Shown here: piece after piece, positions 13,433 to 21,767 of the stretch
Numbering within the stretch: the first letter of the stretch is position 1
How the letters are laid out: each line of letters opens with the position of its first letter
Virus record (IMG/VR): IMGVR_UViG_3300009176_000018
Coordinates: 1 to 47,078 of that record
Length of the DNA stretch: 47,078 bases
Strand: one strand, 5' to 3'
From: a virus
Notes under the pieces: generated by a model
Database searches by the model: none
The model's input: only the letters and a program-made list of their open reading frames with translations
What the model was told of the DNA's origin: nothing
Translations under genes and position numbers: made by a program

Positions 13433-15765
13433 TACGGACCCCTACCGGGCGGCAGCCGGCCACGCACGACGTCGGACAAGGCGTTGCTCAACGTGTTCGC
13501 CAGGCTCGGGGTGTTCTTCCAGGCTTCCTTCAGCGACGACGAGTTGATCACCCGCTTCGAGAAGGCCGGGTCGGTGAGTCGACCGGCGACGAAGCGCGGT
13601 ATGACCGATCCAGCGGCGATGAGGCCGGCGGCCTTTAGCGCGGCGGCGAGACCGGCGGCAACGGCGGTGCCGGCAACGGCGCCGCCGCCCCCCAAGGCCC
13701 CGGCTGCCTGCGTCAAGACGGGGAGCTGATAGTAGTTGGCCGCCGCGTTGAGCGAGTTGGCGCCCTTGCCGGGGGCGGCACGCTGCGGCCGCCCGACATA
13801 GAGTTGGTCGAGCGTTGCCGCGGCATCCATCTTGCGCAGGAGAGCGGGATCGGCGAGGGCTTCGCGGACAGCCGGGTGGCCTCGCTTCGCCCAGAAAGCG
13901 GCGGCGGCGACGGGATCGAAGGTGCGGGCATTGCCGACGGTCTCGCCAGTCTTCGGGTCGATCTCGAGCGGCGCCCCGGCCGAGGTCTGGCCGCGCGTTT
14001 CCAGTTCATATTGTTTGGCCATCGCCTGGCGCAGTTCGACCGGCGTCAGGTCCTTGAAGGCGCGCAGGAGAGTCAGGTTCTTCGAGCCGGCAGTGCCGAA
14101 CAGTTTGGTGAATGCCGAGCCTTGCGACGGCGGCAGGGCCTTGCTGCCCGGCTTGCCGCCGACAGACTCGACCAGGTTCCGGCGGACGATGAAATCGCGT
14201 GCGGCTTTCTCGATGCGCTCGAAATCGGCGCGCGGCACGCCATGTGCCTCGGCTTCCTGCTGCATGTTCTCGGTGCGCGCGACACGCAGGTCCTTTTGCA
14301 GCCGCTTGTCGAGGGCGACGCCGGTGTCGGTGCGGCTGCCGGCGTCACGCTGCTTGCGCATGTTGTCGAAGCTGACGCCGGTGTTGGCTTCGATGTCGGC
14401 GTTGATCGCGTCGATGTCGGTCGGTGGCGTCGTCGGGTCGTTCTCCAAAGCCGCTTTTCGGGCGAGGAGCTGCTGGTGCAGGCCCTTGTCGATCGGGAAA
14501 CGCTTGTCCGCCGCGAGCATCTCCTCGGAATTGGCCAGCGTCCGTCCCTGCGTCGCCATGCTGACCGACGGGCTGCCGCGCAGCTTGGCGTGCTCGGCCT
14601 CGACGCGCGCCGGATCGATGATGGTCTCGCGGCCCTCGGGGAGACGCGGGTACAGGCCGGTGAGCGGGTCTTCATAAGTCTGCTCGACTATGCCGGTCGC
14701 CCGGCGGCTGCCAAGCTCGGACATGTCGATGAGGTCCTGGCCAATACCCTCCGGGGTGATCGAGCCGCGCGGGATCGGACTGCCATAAGCTTCCTCGGCG
14801 AGACCGGCATGGACCTTGTCGAGGGCAGCCCCTTGCCGCACGCGCGCCGCCCGTACCGGCTTGCCGGCGAAGGGGATGTAGGTGGCGATGTCGGCGAGGA
14901 CCTGGGAAAGCTTGTTGCCGATCAGGTCGAGGCTCATGTCCTTGCTGATGCCAAGCTCCTCGGCGGCTTGCAGCCAGTTCTTCGAGCCGCCGGCGCCGGG
15001 GCGGAAGCCGCCGCCGGGGACGGTCTTCTCAGGGACGGTCAGGATCTTGTTGGCGGCACGGGTCGCGGCGGCGCCAGCCAGCGGGGGGACGATGCCGCCG
15101 CCGCCGATCGCGCCGATGATGTCGCCGTAGGTCCGGCCAGGCTCACCGAAGAGCTTCTCGCCGATGCCGCCGACGAGTTCCTGGCCTCCTTTGGCTCCGG
15201 CGGTCATCACCGCGGCGCGGGTACCGGTGCCGATGATGCTGGCGGCAGGATTGGCGAGGCCGAGGGTGACGGCGGTCGGCCCGAACATCTCGCCGAAGTG
15301 CTCGACCTCCGGATACTTCGGGTTCACGCCGCCGACGTACTTGTCGTAGAGGGCGGTGACCGGCGCTGGCGGGGCCGAAGAGTCGAAGAGGTTGCGCGGG
15401 TTATCGAGCGGATCGCCCTCGATCCGGTTGACGATATTCCCTATGCCGGTGCCGACGACCGGCGGTAGATCCGCGATAGCCGCGATGCCGCGGCCGGAAC
15501 CGCGAGCGAGGGCGATGCCCTGGTCCTGCAATTGCTGGCCGATGCCGCCGGCCTCGAGCCGTACCCGCTGGGCCTCCTTCTGCGCCCGCGCCGCCTTCAG
15601 GTCGGCGAGGATCTGCTCCTGCTCGGGGGTCAACGGCTTCGCGGGCACCGGCACGGCGGTCGAGGTGGCGGTCGCCGGGGTCTCGGTCTCGGCGGGAACA
15701 GCAAGCTGCATCCGCTTGCTGGCGGCGATCAGGTCGAGCTGTTCCTGGGTGAGCGGCTCGGCCAT
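13432..15765 (-). CDS. Large internal virion (ejection) protein, 777 aa
   Basis: The start codon overlaps nothing upstream (3 nt gap) and the stop shares one base with the peptidase start (TAATG). The N-terminus MAEPLTQEQLDLIAASKRMQ is followed by an Ala/Pro-rich linker, a Gly/Ala-rich region with hydrophobic stretches (about 100-240) and a long helical, charged middle and C-terminal part. Length, order and composition fit the podovirus ejection proteins (T7 gp15/gp16 position). A Gly/Ala-rich hydrophobic segment near residues 690-730 could insert in membranes. No enzymatic domain recognised. Confidence 0.8.
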   Translation of the reverse strand: MAEPLTQEQLDLIAASKRMQLAVPAETETPATATSTAVPVPAKPLTPEQEQILADLKAARAQKEAQRVRLEAGGIGQQLQDQGIALARGSGRGIAAIADLPPVVGTGIGNIVNRIEGDPLDNPRNLFDSSAPPAPVTALYDKYVGGVNPKYPEVEHFGEMFGPTAVTLGLANPAASIIGTGTRAAVMTAGAKGGQELVGGIGEKLFGEPGRTYGDIIGAIGGGGIVPPLAGAAATRAANKILTVPEKTVPGGGFRPGAGGSKNWLQAAEELGISKDMSLDLIGNKLSQVLADIATYIPFAGKPVRAARVRQGAALDKVHAGLAEEAYGSPIPRGSITPEGIGQDLIDMSELGSRRATGIVEQTYEDPLTGLYPRLPEGRETIIDPARVEAEHAKLRGSPSVSMATQGRTLANSEEMLAADKRFPIDKGLHQQLLARKAALENDPTTPPTDIDAINADIEANTGVSFDNMRKQRDAGSRTDTGVALDKRLQKDLRVARTENMQQEAEAHGVPRADFERIEKAARDFIVRRNLVESVGGKPGSKALPPSQGSAFTKLFGTAGSKNLTLLRAFKDLTPVELRQAMAKQYELETRGQTSAGAPLEIDPKTGETVGNARTFDPVAAAAFWAKRGHPAVREALADPALLRKMDAAATLDQLYVGRPQRAAPGKGANSLNAAANYYQLPVLTQAAGALGGGGAVAGTAVAAGLAAALKAAGLIAAGSVIPRFVAGRLTDPAFSKRVINSSSLKEAWKNTPSLANTLSNALSDVVRGRLPPGRGP

Positions 15766-15768
15766 TGG

Positions 15769-17967
15769 TTATGGCCCCTTCCGGCCGGCGGCGTTGAATT
15801 TGGCGCGGCCTTCCCGACCGAGGTCGATCCAGTCCTGCTGGTCGACACCGGCGGGCGCCTTGCCGGCATCGGCAGCCTCCCTGGCAGCGTTCAGGGCCTC
15901 CATCTCGGGGGTTGCCGGGATCGAGCCGAAGTCTGCTGCCAGTTTGACCCCGAACTGCTGGGCCTCGTCCTCGGCCATCTGTCGGCCACGGGCGTCGGTG
16001 GTGTAGCCGTCGCGCAGGGCGTCGCGGATGAACCCATGCCGGGCTTCGGTGCGCGCCCGCAGCATCTGGGGGCTATCACCGGGCCGCGGCAGGAATTCCC
16101 GATAGAGGAGGTACTCGTCGCGAGTGATCGCGGCGCCCGAGTCCTTGCGCAACGCCGCGGTGATGAACCAGGTGGCGAAGGCCATGTAGTTCTTGGTGGC
16201 GGGATCGGCTTGCGACTGGATGTATTCGGACGTCAGGTCGCCGTTGGCGGGGTTGTTGAAGTACTGCGTCAGGAAGTCCGGAATGTCCCGGCCACCGACG
16301 ATCTGGTCAAGGTAGGCGGTACCGAACACGGCGCGGCCGGCGTAGCCGCGCAACTTCCCCTCTGCCTCAGTGGCGGGAGCACCGCTGCCGTTGGCGAGCT
16401 TCTGCACGTAGACGCCGCCGTTGCGGAAGGCGCTTGCCGCCGGGCCAACGTCGACCAGCATGTTGTTGGTGGTGCGGCCCTGACCGGCAGCCGCGGCGGC
16501 GTTGACCGCGGGGGCAACGGCCGGGGCGACTCCTGCTTCGGGTGCCACGAGGCTGCCGGGGGCGACGCTGTAGCCGCCGGGACCGGACACGATCGGGCCG
16601 CTGCTCGGCTCGAGGCCGGCAGGCGGGGCAGGCCCGACGGTCGCGGCGGGAGGAGAAACCACGGCATCAGGCCCGCCAGCCGCCGGGACTGCTCCCGGAT
16701 AGGGTCTGCCGGCGCGGGCGTAGAGTTCTTGCGGACTGATAAGGCTGGGAACGAGTTCGGGCTTGACCTGGGTCAAGACGGGATCGCCGATCTGGATGTC
16801 CCGCTCCGGTATCGCCACCTTGGACGGCGCCAGGACCTCCGAGCCTTGCCGGAACACTTGCGTGTAGCCGGTGTCGAATTCCTGCAACGTCTGTTCGTCG
16901 GGCTTGTAGTTCGGGTCGCTGCGCACCTTCACCGAGACGTCGAGCATCTTGCGCAGGAAGGCGGCGTCGTTGTTGTTGAGACCGGCGAGCATGCCGGTAT
17001 CTTCCAGCCGCGCGGTTTGGCCAGGGAGCGGCGCCACCCCGGCGGCGTCGGCTCCGTAAAGCGTCGTCTCCTTGGCGACAGGAGTCGCGGCCAGCAGTCG
17101 CGCCTGGTCGCGTATCGCGGCCTGCTCGTTGGTGAGCGGCCTTATCTTTTCCTGAGCGGTGAGCACGGCGAGGACCTGCGCGGCGTTCTCCTTGGTCAGG
17201 CCGGGCTGCGTGTTCCCGATAAGCTCGGCGTCGCCGCTGCCGGCAGCGGTGATACGGGCTTTGCCTCTGCCACCGAGGTCGACGATCTGCGGCGTGTTGG
17301 CGGCAGCCGAAGCCTTGGCGGCGGCATCGGCCGCAGCGAACCGCATGGGCGCCGTGTCCTCCGACGACAACATCGTGTCTTTCGTCGGCAGGCTCCCCGT
17401 GGCGAGGATAGCGTTGCGACGCATGGTGTCTGGGTCGCTCTTCTCGAGAAGGCCGGCAACGCCGGCACCGCGTCCGATGCCCGCGGCCACCTGGGCGGCG
17501 TTGCCGCCGCCATAGAGGATGTTCCTGACGATCGCCGGCTGGGCGGCGACCTCGGCGTCGTAGCGGGTCATCTGCTCGGGAGTGACCGGGATCGGGGCTG
17601 CCGTCACTGGCACGCCGTTCACCGGGCCGGCGATGCGGGCCACGTCCACAGGCACGGGCTGGTCGGTCGGCCTCGGCCGGGTGATCTGCTCCTGGTACAT
17701 CGCTGCGATCGGGTCGACCCCGCCCGCGATGGCGTCGGCCTTGGCCTTGAGATCGGCAGCCTCTTGCGCGGCCTTGATACCTGCCTGACGCTGCGCTTCC
17801 GCCTGCTGGTCGCGAAGCGCGTTTTCGTGCTCCATCCCCCAGATCTGCGCGTTGGCCAGCGCCCCCTTGATCGCCAGATCCGGGTCGGCCACGGCGGACT
17901 TGAAGAGGCCGGAGAGATTGAGGGTGCCGGGACCCGAGTTGATGCGCAGGCCGATCGACCGTCCCAT
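15769..17967 (-). CDS. Internal virion (ejection) protein, 732 aa
   Basis: The N-terminal part is helical and Gln/Ala-rich; the middle is Pro/Ala-rich; near residues 600-660, FATWFITAALRKDSGAAITR and YREFLPRPGDSPQMLRARTE match a pattern repeated in virion proteins of many podophages and prophages (LRxxSGAxI...PxPGDSPxxxxxK/R). It lies between the gp14-like and the 777-aa protein. Likely ejected with the DNA and part of a trans-envelope channel. Confidence 0.8.
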   Translation of the reverse strand: MGRSIGLRINSGPGTLNLSGLFKSAVADPDLAIKGALANAQIWGMEHENALRDQQAEAQRQAGIKAAQEAADLKAKADAIAGGVDPIAAMYQEQITRPRPTDQPVPVDVARIAGPVNGVPVTAAPIPVTPEQMTRYDAEVAAQPAIVRNILYGGGNAAQVAAGIGRGAGVAGLLEKSDPDTMRRNAILATGSLPTKDTMLSSEDTAPMRFAAADAAAKASAAANTPQIVDLGGRGKARITAAGSGDAELIGNTQPGLTKENAAQVLAVLTAQEKIRPLTNEQAAIRDQARLLAATPVAKETTLYGADAAGVAPLPGQTARLEDTGMLAGLNNNDAAFLRKMLDVSVKVRSDPNYKPDEQTLQEFDTGYTQVFRQGSEVLAPSKVAIPERDIQIGDPVLTQVKPELVPSLISPQELYARAGRPYPGAVPAAGGPDAVVSPPAATVGPAPPAGLEPSSGPIVSGPGGYSVAPGSLVAPEAGVAPAVAPAVNAAAAAGQGRTTNNMLVDVGPAASAFRNGGVYVQKLANGSGAPATEAEGKLRGYAGRAVFGTAYLDQIVGGRDIPDFLTQYFNNPANGDLTSEYIQSQADPATKNYMAFATWFITAALRKDSGAAITRDEYLLYREFLPRPGDSPQMLRARTEARHGFIRDALRDGYTTDARGRQMAEDEAQQFGVKLAADFGSIPATPEMEALNAAREAADAGKAPAGVDQQDWIDLGREGRAKFNAAGRKGP

Positions 17968-17968
17968 C

Positions 17969-18595
17969 TCAGCCGATCCTCAAGCCCGGGGTGTAGCTCC
18001 ACTGCACCGGCTCGACCGCCTGCTGGATGCCGTAGACGGCGAGGTCGCCGCGGCGCCCCTCGTTCCGCCGGTCGATCTCCTGGCCGGATCGCTGGAAGAT
18101 GTCGGCGAGGTAGCGGTCGAAGCCTTGCGACGAACCGCCGTAGCTCTGCGCCGTGGCGAGGTGGCCGATGCGCTCCTTGGCCTCCCGCGACGCCTGGTTG
18201 AGCTTGGCAGCGAGGTCGGTCGAGAAGGTCTCGTTGCCGTCGCTGCTCGTCGGCTGGCCGGAGAGCAGGTACTTGTCGGCGATCGAGGTGTCGATCCCGG
18301 CGGTTCCGCCGCCGCCGCTGTCCGCAGTCAACGACGAAGCGTTGCGCAGTTCGCCGGCTAGGCGAGCGGCTTCGTCGCCTTGGACCTTGGCGACGTTCTC
18401 GCCGGAAGCATCCTCGACGGTCTGCGCCCGCGCCTGCTCGGCGAGCTGGCGGGCCTGCTCCTGCTTCTTGGACTGCTCGGCGCGGTTCTTCTCCTGCCGG
18501 GCGAACCATTCGTCGTAGGACTGCTTTTGCTTCTCCTGCGCCGCCTGCTGGCCCATCATGTCCATGACGCCGGAGGCCATCGAGGCGATCGCCAT
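17969..18595 (-). CDS. Internal virion protein, T7 gp14-like
   Basis: A 208-residue protein with a short hydrophobic start (MAIASMASGVMDMMGQQAAQ), a long charged coiled-coil section (about 20-60) and a C-terminus GDLAVYGIQQAVEPVQWSYTPG. Short helical proteins with this layout occupy the gp14 position in podoviruses and form part of the ejected core. Its order relative to the two larger ejection proteins supports this. Family name not certain. Confidence 0.7.
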   Translation of the reverse strand: MAIASMASGVMDMMGQQAAQEKQKQSYDEWFARQEKNRAEQSKKQEQARQLAEQARAQTVEDASGENVAKVQGDEAARLAGELRNASSLTADSGGGGTAGIDTSIADKYLLSGQPTSSDGNETFSTDLAAKLNQASREAKERIGHLATAQSYGGSSQGFDRYLADIFQRSGQEIDRRNEGRRGDLAVYGIQQAVEPVQWSYTPGLRIG

Positions 18596-18628
18596 TATTG
18601 AAGGATCACAGATTGTAGCCTCCTATGG

Positions 18629-19621
18629 CTAGGCGTTGTCTTCGATGTGGCCGGAGCCGGTATGCTTCGGCAGCCCGCCCTGGAAGTTGCCGATAAATCC
18701 GGCGTTGTTGGCGTTCGACATGATGTTGCTGCCGCCGATCGCCGCCATCTTGAACAATTCCGCCAGCGGCGAGAGATCCGGTCCCGCCAGGGAGAGGTTG
18801 TCGACCGCGGCGAGGGCCTGGTTGACGGCGACCTCCGGGTTCTCGGTGGCGTAGAGCTGGTTGGTCGCCTTGGTCTTGGCGTCGGCGACGTCCGCCCGCT
18901 TGCCGGCCTCGGCGAGGTCGGCCTTGACTCCGATGGCGGCGAGATTGTCGGCGTTCTGCTTGGCGAGGTCGGCAGTCACGGTGTTGGCGGCGCCGGATCG
19001 CCCGAGACCGGCCCGGTAGAGGGAGTAGGTCGATTGGTCGGTGGCGTTGCTGTACTGGTCGGCGATGTCGGCACCGTAATAGTCGGTGATCGACTTGTTG
19101 TAGTCGTCGAACCATTCGTCGGTGAAGCCGCCTCGCGTCTTGCCGGTATCTTTCTTGGTCGTGTACTGGAAGGCCTTGCCCGCCTTATAGATTTTACCGT
19201 CCGGCCCCATGATCGCCGTCGTTCCTTGGCTGGACGGGTGGGCGGCGGTGGCGGCGCGGGCGGGAACGAGGGTAGCCGTGCCGGGTCTGCCGCCGACACC
19301 GGGCTGGCCGGCGTTGATGTCGTGGCGGAAGCCGCCCGGCGTCGCCGCCTGTCCGGGTATGTCGGGAAGGACTTTGCCGTCGGCCCCGATCTGCACCCGC
19401 TTGTAGCCTTTGGGCAAGACGCTCTTGTCGTTGAAGGTCTTCCAATCGAAATCGTGGGCGACATCCTTGTAGACCGGCTTGCCCTCGAAGGCGTAGCCGA
19501 TCTTCTTGAGGCCAGTGTCGATGCGGGCCTGGCGCTCGGCCTCTTTGCGCGCGGCTTCCTCGGCCTGGCGCTTCTCTTCCTCGACGATCTTGTCGTTGTC
19601 GGCGTGCGATTTCCCGCCCAT
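18629..19621 (-). CDS. Virion-associated protein, 330 aa
   Basis: Begins MGGKSHADNDKIVEEEKRQA with a strongly charged coiled coil (10-40). The middle is Gly/Pro/Ala-rich, then DYNKSITDYYGADIADQYSNATDQSTYSLYRAGLGRS, a segment whose look is common in podophage virion proteins. Near the C-terminus (286-296) LAELFKMAAIG resembles the motif in the two peptidoglycan enzymes. It shares the MGGKS start with the next upstream gene product. Possibly an ejection protein or tail component. Confidence 0.7.
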   Translation of the reverse strand: MGGKSHADNDKIVEEEKRQAEEAARKEAERQARIDTGLKKIGYAFEGKPVYKDVAHDFDWKTFNDKSVLPKGYKRVQIGADGKVLPDIPGQAATPGGFRHDINAGQPGVGGRPGTATLVPARAATAAHPSSQGTTAIMGPDGKIYKAGKAFQYTTKKDTGKTRGGFTDEWFDDYNKSITDYYGADIADQYSNATDQSTYSLYRAGLGRSGAANTVTADLAKQNADNLAAIGVKADLAEAGKRADVADAKTKATNQLYATENPEVAVNQALAAVDNLSLAGPDLSPLAELFKMAAIGGSNIMSNANNAGFIGNFQGGLPKHTGSGHIEDNA

Positions 19622-19622
19622 G

Positions 19623-20138
19623 TCACTGAACCCTCGTCAGGTATCCGGGCGGTATAGGCAGCAGCCCGGCTGCCCGCTTCCGCGCCTCCTCCGCCGCCTT
19701 CTGGGCGGGGGTCACGGTCGACTCGAGGCCACCACTGCCACCGAAGGCTTGACCCTGAAGCGCCGGCCCCATCGCGCTCTGGAACAGCCGCGACAACGGC
19801 GAGGCCGCCATGCCTTCGGCGATGTCGGCCGTCGGCCTGCCGGTCAAGGGATCGCGGCCGAGCAGCGGATCGGTTGCCGGAGCACCCGGTCGCATCGGCG
19901 GCCGCTTACTCCCCGGTGCCGCCAGCGGGCCGGTCATCATACGAGTCGGCGGACCCGACGGCCCCGATGGCCGCGCTCCATCCGGGCGCGAAAGCCCCCC
20001 GACCGTGGTGTAGATGTTCTGCCGGCGGGTCTGGTTGGCGCGATCGGCATCCTCGGCGGACATCGGACCCCGCCCACCCCTGCCGCCCTTGCCGGCACCG
20101 CCGCTGCGCGGCATGGCTGCGCCACTTTTTCCGCCCAT
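19623..20138 (-). CDS. Gly/Pro-rich virion-region protein, 171 aa
   Basis: Starts MGGKSGAAMPRSGGAGKGGR, basic and disordered, then a Pro-rich middle. Residues 113-124 (SPLSRLFQSAMG) belong to the motif shared with other virion proteins in this genome. A helical end (TPAQKAAEEARKRAAGLLPIPPG) follows. One nucleotide separates it from each neighbour's stop or start. No family recognised; likely structural. Confidence 0.65.
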   Translation of the reverse strand: MGGKSGAAMPRSGGAGKGGRGGRGPMSAEDADRANQTRRQNIYTTVGGLSRPDGARPSGPSGPPTRMMTGPLAAPGSKRPPMRPGAPATDPLLGRDPLTGRPTADIAEGMAASPLSRLFQSAMGPALQGQAFGGSGGLESTVTPAQKAAEEARKRAAGLLPIPPGYLTRVQ

Positions 20139-20651
20139 CTAAAGGCTCCTTCCGAGGATCGTGCCGATCTCGTCGAAACCGGCTTTCGTGAACAGGTTGA
20201 TTAGACTCTTCGTCTCGATCATTCCGGATGCGAGGGGCGCGTGGAAAGCGATGGCGCCGTCGCCCTTCGCCGCTTCCGTGGCGACGGCGACAAGGATGCG
20301 CCCGACCGCCGAACGCCGGTGCTCGGGGACGACGTAGAGGGTGCCGAGGACGGCGACGGGATCGACGCAGAAGGAATCGTCGAGCGAGTAGGAGGTGACC
20401 CCGACGATACGTCCGTCGTAACCGTGCGTGCGGGCGATGATGTGCGGATAGGCACCGAAGCGGATTACACGCTCCAGCCAAGCGACGGCACGCTCGTACG
20501 AGAAGACGATGCCGCGGTCCTTGTATCCGGCCTCGGAGAAGAATTTCTCGAACAGATAGCCGAGCTCGGCCACGTCGGCCAGCGACGCCAAGGCGAAGTC
20601 GATGCCTTCGAGGGTTTCGGCGACGAGCTTATGCCGCAGCGCGATATTCAT
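20139..20651 (-). CDS. GNAT-like acetyltransferase
   Basis: The ATG at 20651 (MNIALRHKLVAETLEGI) is preferred to upstream in-frame codons. The 170-residue protein has LGTLYVVPEHRRSAVGRIL, a match to GNAT motif A (V-x-P-x-x-R-x-x-G/A), which binds acetyl-CoA, and ends with FTKAGFDEIGTILGRSL, typical of GNAT motif B. It overlaps the upstream acetyltransferase-like gene by 23 nt. In T7-like order it lies where gp13 (GNAT-like, needed for virion assembly) is found. Substrate unknown. Confidence 0.75.
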   Translation of the reverse strand: MNIALRHKLVAETLEGIDFALASLADVAELGYLFEKFFSEAGYKDRGIVFSYERAVAWLERVIRFGAYPHIIARTHGYDGRIVGVTSYSLDDSFCVDPVAVLGTLYVVPEHRRSAVGRILVAVATEAAKGDGAIAFHAPLASGMIETKSLINLFTKAGFDEIGTILGRSL

Positions 20652-21108
20652 CAGCGGTCGTGACCCACAGGATGAGGGACTCACCGCCGGCACCAATCCC
20701 GGCCAAGTTGGCGATGGGCTTGAAGCCCAAGTACTCAAGCCAGCGCCACGATGTCTCGTTCTCCGGGTGGCCGAGGGCTTGCACGGCGGTCAGTCCCGCC
20801 GCGAGTTGTTCGGGGACCATAGTCCTCTTGATGTACTTCGTCACGGCGCGAGTTACGCGGCCCGATTTCGACGTGCCGAACCCCCAAGCCTGGCCGTGAT
20901 CGTGGGTGACGTTGGAGACGCCGAAAGCGAAGACCGGCTCGCCGTCGAGGTAGGCCATGCGCCGGTAATGCGCGCACCAGGCAGCGGTGGCGAGGGAGGA
21001 CGGAGCGGCGAGGTCGCGGGTGATGGAAAGCTCCTTGACGTCGTCGATGCGCAGGTTCTTGGCGACGTGCAGGATGTCCTCGAAAGTCGGCTGGCGGATG
21101 TCGATCAC
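20629..21108 (-). CDS. GNAT-like protein, T7 gp13-type position
   Basis: The 159-residue protein (VKELSITRD...; VFAFGVSNV; AWGFGTSKSGRVTRAVTKYIKR; TAVQALGHPENETSWRWLEYLGFKPI) matches the general pattern of phage internal virion proteins with a GNAT fold (DUF2833-like). The acetyl-CoA P-loop is not clear, so it may be non-catalytic. Two such genes in tandem may reflect duplication and divergence. Confidence 0.65.
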   Translation of the reverse strand: MIDIRQPTFEDILHVAKNLRIDDVKELSITRDLAAPSSLATAAWCAHYRRMAYLDGEPVFAFGVSNVTHDHGQAWGFGTSKSGRVTRAVTKYIKRTMVPEQLAAGLTAVQALGHPENETSWRWLEYLGFKPIANLAGIGAGGESLILWVTTADEYRAAA

Positions 21109-21767
21109 CGTATGGCCTTCGACAGGACGGCGCCGAGGGGAGTCGGCCGCTCGATGATGTTCTGGTCGGCCAGCCAGGAGCGGAGATTGTCGAGCGCCTC
21201 GGCGAAGCCGGTGCCGCCCTGGCCGGGCACGACCGGGCCTTGACCGCCGCCGCCTCGCCGATCGAGAGCGTCCATCTCGTCCTTGGCCCGCAGCGCCATG
21301 CCGAGGGGGTTCGCACCGGGAGGCACCGCCGGCATGCCGAGAGTAGCACGCATGCCGGCGTTGAACGACGCGGGCGGCGGTGAAGGCCCGCCCAGCCCGG
21401 CTAGTTCGGGGCCGAAGCGGTTGGGGTTCGGGTTCACCCGGGCGCTAGCCAGTTCCGCCTTGAGCGCATCGAAGTCGGGCGCCGCCGGCACGCCGCTATC
21501 CGGCATCGGCAGCAGCGCCGCCATCTTCGGGACGACTTGTCCGCGCGCCGACAGCTCGGGGGCGGGACCGCCGGAGGCACCAGCACCCCCCTTCAAGGAC
21601 ACCCCGCTCGGGCGCTGACGCGGCAACGGCTGGTATTGCTGCTTGTTGTGCAGCTCGAGGGCGCGACGGGTGAGCGGGCCGATGACACCGTCGAGCTTGC
21701 CTTTGTAGAGGCCTTCAGCCTTCAGCATCTTCTGGGTTTCGATGTTGCGTTCTTTGCTCATCGTCAC
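21105..21767 (-). CDS. Peptidoglycan-binding domain protein
   Basis: Residues 10-40 (ETQKMLKAEGLYKGKLDGVIGPLTRRALEL) match one repeat of the PG_binding_1 domain. The rest is Pro/Gly-rich with a helical C-terminus (GFAEALDNLRSWLADQN). It lies between the tail tubular B gene and the acetyltransferases, overlapping both by 4 nt. It is probably a tail or ejection component that contacts the cell wall. No catalytic residues are visible. Confidence 0.75.
   Translation of the reverse strand: MTMSKERNIETQKMLKAEGLYKGKLDGVIGPLTRRALELHNKQQYQPLPRQRPSGVSLKGGAGASGGPAPELSARGQVVPKMAALLPMPDSGVPAAPDFDALKAELASARVNPNPNRFGPELAGLGGPSPPPASFNAGMRATLGMPAVPPGANPLGMALRAKDEMDALDRRGGGGQGPVVPGQGGTGFAEALDNLRSWLADQNIIERPTPLGAVLSKAIR

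Noticed and set aside
15532-18201. An 889-codon plus-strand open frame opposite the ejection-protein genes
   Set aside because: It is antisense to three well-supported late genes, has no domain pattern and is a product of high-GC third positions. Likewise the 554-codon (13804-15468), 811-codon (35584-38019) and 445-codon (30767-32104) plus frames.
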